Assembly (NCBI GenBank): GCA_025455535.1
Contig: JALOMM010000091.1
Location: 1-6,388, forward strand
DNA: 6,388 bases
Direction of reading: 5' to 3'
Source: Bacteroidales bacterium
GTDB taxonomy: Bacteria; Bacteroidota; Bacteroidia; Bacteroidales; VadinHA17
Shown here: one piece after another, positions 4,672 through 6,388 of the stretch
Layout: each line of letters starts with the position of its first letter
Position numbering within the stretch: the first letter of the stretch is position 1
Notes under the pieces: model-generated
Databases searched by the model: none
What the model saw: only the letters and a program-made list of their open reading frames with translations
Told to the model about the DNA's origin: nothing
Made by a program: the position numbers and the translations under genes

Positions 4672-6388
4672 TCCGAGACTATTTTATCGAGGTTGACAGC
4701 GGCCTCCCCGGGGAGAAGAAGAGGAAGAAGCTTCAGGGATGGCGACTTCAGAAAGCCGCCCGTGTTGTACTCACTCCACCTGCGGTTGACCAGGTCAATC
4801 GTCTCTTTGTCTGAGCATACCACATTTGGCCACTCCCTCCGGAAGGAAGGCACCGAAAGAGGCATTGATGTAGCATCAATGAAGATTGCTCCGTCACCAA
4901 GACGGTATAGGTCACGTGAGGGGTCACAGTTGCCTGCCACAAGCCATGTTATCATTGAGGGGTCCATGCTGTCGGCCCCATGATCCACTGCGATGGTAAC
5001 CGTTCCAGGGGCTTGCAGCGGGGAAGGGAGCTTCGCGGCAAGCTTTCGCATATCGAGACCCTCTGACGGTTTCTTTATGGTAAGCACAATAACCGGAAGA
5101 CCATAATCTGAATATGTCCTTACCGTAATAATGACATCATTTGCTATCTCCGTATCAGTCAGCAGCCTCAGGGGAATGGAATTGTATTCATCCGAGCGCT
5201 CTTCCGACAGTTTCACCGTGGCATCGATGCCAAGCTTGCCCCCCATGCTGAATCTGTCAGACGAGTGATCAAGAATATCAAGTGGCCCGTGTGTGAACAG
5301 AAGATCGGTATCGAACCTGGTGTTTTCGAACACTGCCTCGGCAACTTTATGATAATCACGGACGGGTATGGTGCTGCTGACCACGATAATAAATTTGCTG
5401 AACATCATCTGTCCGGCGCCGTAAAGAGCGCTCAGCACCTTCATCCCCTGACCCGGATAGCTCTTTTCAATGCTGACGATGACGATATTATGTGCGACCC
5501 CTTCAACCGGCAGATGGAAATCTTTTATCTCCGGCGCGATAGCCAGCTTAAGGGGGGCAAGGAAGATCTTCTCCGTCGCCTTGCCTATCCATGCATCTTC
5601 CATGGGTGGCACGCCCACAACAGTAGAGGGATAAACGGCATTTCTCCTGTGTGTTATACAGGTGACATGAAAACCCGGGTAGTAGTCAGCCAGGGAATAA
5701 AAACCGGTATGGTCACCGAAAGGACCTTCAAGCAGCAGATTCTCCGAAGGATCAACATAACCTTCAATGACAATATCAGAGTCTGCCGGGATCCAGATAT
5801 CATTTGTCAGGCACTTAACCATTTTTACTCTCCTGCCCCTCAGGAATGAAGCCAGCAGATACTCATTCATATCTTCCGGCAGCGGTGCAGTGGCTGAATA
5901 AGTATAGACAGGGTCACCCCCAAGGGTTACAGTGACAGGCATTCTTTTGCCGGTCTTCTTCCATGCCTCGAAATGACGTGCCCCGGTCTTATGGCGGTGC
6001 CAGTGCATGCCTGTCAGTGAAGGTCCCATGATCTGCATGCGATACATCCCCACATTTGTTTTGCCCGTCTCAGGGTGGTAGGTGTGTACAAGCGGCAGGG
6101 TTATGAACTTACCTCCATCATGGGGCCAGCATCTGAGCGCCGGTAATATTCCAAGATCAGGAACTGGTGACACAACCTCCTGGCATGCACCCCTGCCCCT
6201 CATTCTCAGAGGTGTAAGCTTAAGCAGCCTCAGCATCTTTGGCAACCTGGAGAGCTTTGACATGAGGCCTCCTGAACCTGTTACACTCTCCGAAAGAGCA
6301 ATAATCTCCTCCCCCGCATCATCAAGAGAGGTACGTCCGATAGCCCCGGCCATCCGGTCATCAGAGGCAAAGGCATTTATAAGAAGCG
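4668..6388 (-). CDS. UbiD-family prFMN-dependent decarboxylase, 5' end missing
   Basis: The reading frame stays open to the right edge. Before the ATG at 6353 it reads LLINAFASDDR, which fits the family, so the true start lies beyond the window, and 6353 is internal. Numbering from that ATG, prFMN/metal and catalytic positions are visible by family comparison: Asn100 and Arg105 in NVGMYRMQ, His121 in HWHRHKTGA, Glu197 in VIEGYVDP, and Glu209/Asp214 in EGPFGDHTGFYS. The last two with Arg105 form the Glu-Arg-Asp triad of UbiD. The blocks GACQEVV, LRCWPHDGG and WIGKATEKIFLAP are typical of the long (about 600 residue) Bacteroidota form, often annotated as menaquinone-biosynthesis decarboxylase. 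These enzymes decarboxylate aromatic or unsaturated acids and need prenylated FMN made by UbiX, which is not visible here. The exact substrate is uncertain. It ends in a 4-bp overlap with the phosphatase gene. Confidence 0.93.
   Translation of the reverse strand, partial: LLINAFASDDRMAGAIGRTSLDDAGEEIIALSESVTGSGGLMSKLSRLPKMLRLLKLTPLRMRGRGACQEVVSPVPDLGILPALRCWPHDGGKFITLPLVHTYHPETGKTNVGMYRMQIMGPSLTGMHWHRHKTGARHFEAWKKTGKRMPVTVTLGGDPVYTYSATAPLPEDMNEYLLASFLRGRRVKMVKCLTNDIWIPADSDIVIEGYVDPSENLLLEGPFGDHTGFYSLADYYPGFHVTCITHRRNAVYPSTVVGVPPMEDAWIGKATEKIFLAPLKLAIAPEIKDFHLPVEGVAHNIVIVSIEKSYPGQGMKVLSALYGAGQMMFSKFIIVVSSTIPVRDYHKVAEAVFENTRFDTDLLFTHGPLDILDHSSDRFSMGGKLGIDATVKLSEERSDEYNSIPLRLLTDTEIANDVIITVRTYSDYGLPVIVLTIKKPSEGLDMRKLAAKLPSPLQAPGTVTIAVDHGADSMDPSMITWLVAGNCDPSRDLYRLGDGAIFIDATSMPLSVPSFRREWPNVVCSDKETIDLVNRRWSEYNTGGFLKSPSLKLLPLLLPGEAAVNLDKIVSE

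Noticed and set aside
5265..5849. 194-codon open frame on the plus strand
   Set aside because: It is entirely antisense to the well-supported UbiD gene and its translation resembles no protein family.
6351..6353. ATG at 6353 as the UbiD start
   Set aside because: The frame is open upstream with family-like residues (LLINAFAS) up to the window edge, and UbiD proteins of this type have a longer N-terminal part.

Overview
The window looks like a chromosomal piece from a member of the Bacteroidota, probably Bacteroidales or a related marine or anaerobic order. The evidence is protein style (a DUF4870 protein, a Bacteroidota-type SpoIIE phosphatase, a Bacteroidota-type UbiD decarboxylase, Gln-starting mature secreted proteins), mostly weak Shine-Dalgarno sites, and promoter -7 elements matching TAnnTTTG. 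No tRNA, rRNA, CRISPR array, transposase or phage gene was seen. The assignment is by recognition and was not tested by a search.

Layout. Positions 1-202 are non-coding and hold two or three GC-rich inverted repeats that look like a dispersed intergenic element. A leftward group of three genes follows: a secreted protein with a Tyr/Pro-rich insert (1465-2214), a second secreted protein only 7 bp downstream (606-1457), and a small DUF4870 membrane protein 46 bp further on (203-559). A 142-bp divergent intergenic region (2215-2356) carries a candidate -7 element for each direction. Rightward from 2357 runs a membrane-anchored hybrid protein: a degenerate histidine kinase fused to a receiver domain that looks intact. 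It ends two bases from the end of a convergent leftward pair, a UbiD-family decarboxylase (5' end beyond the right edge) and a SpoIIE-type PP2C phosphatase. The two genes of that pair overlap by four bases (GTGA).

How the genes may work together. The UbiD protein is a prFMN-type decarboxylase, most likely for an aromatic or quinone precursor. The downstream phosphatase and the convergent pseudokinase-receiver are both membrane-anchored and lack an obvious extracellular sensor, so they look like relay or output parts of signalling networks, not stand-alone sensors. A direct link between them is inference from position only. The two secreted proteins look like a conserved pair of unknown function.

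No clearly new defence or mobile system is visible. The points most worth a second look are the kinase core without its ATP-binding residues beside a complete receiver, the YSPY-repeat secreted pair, and the palindromic element at the left edge.
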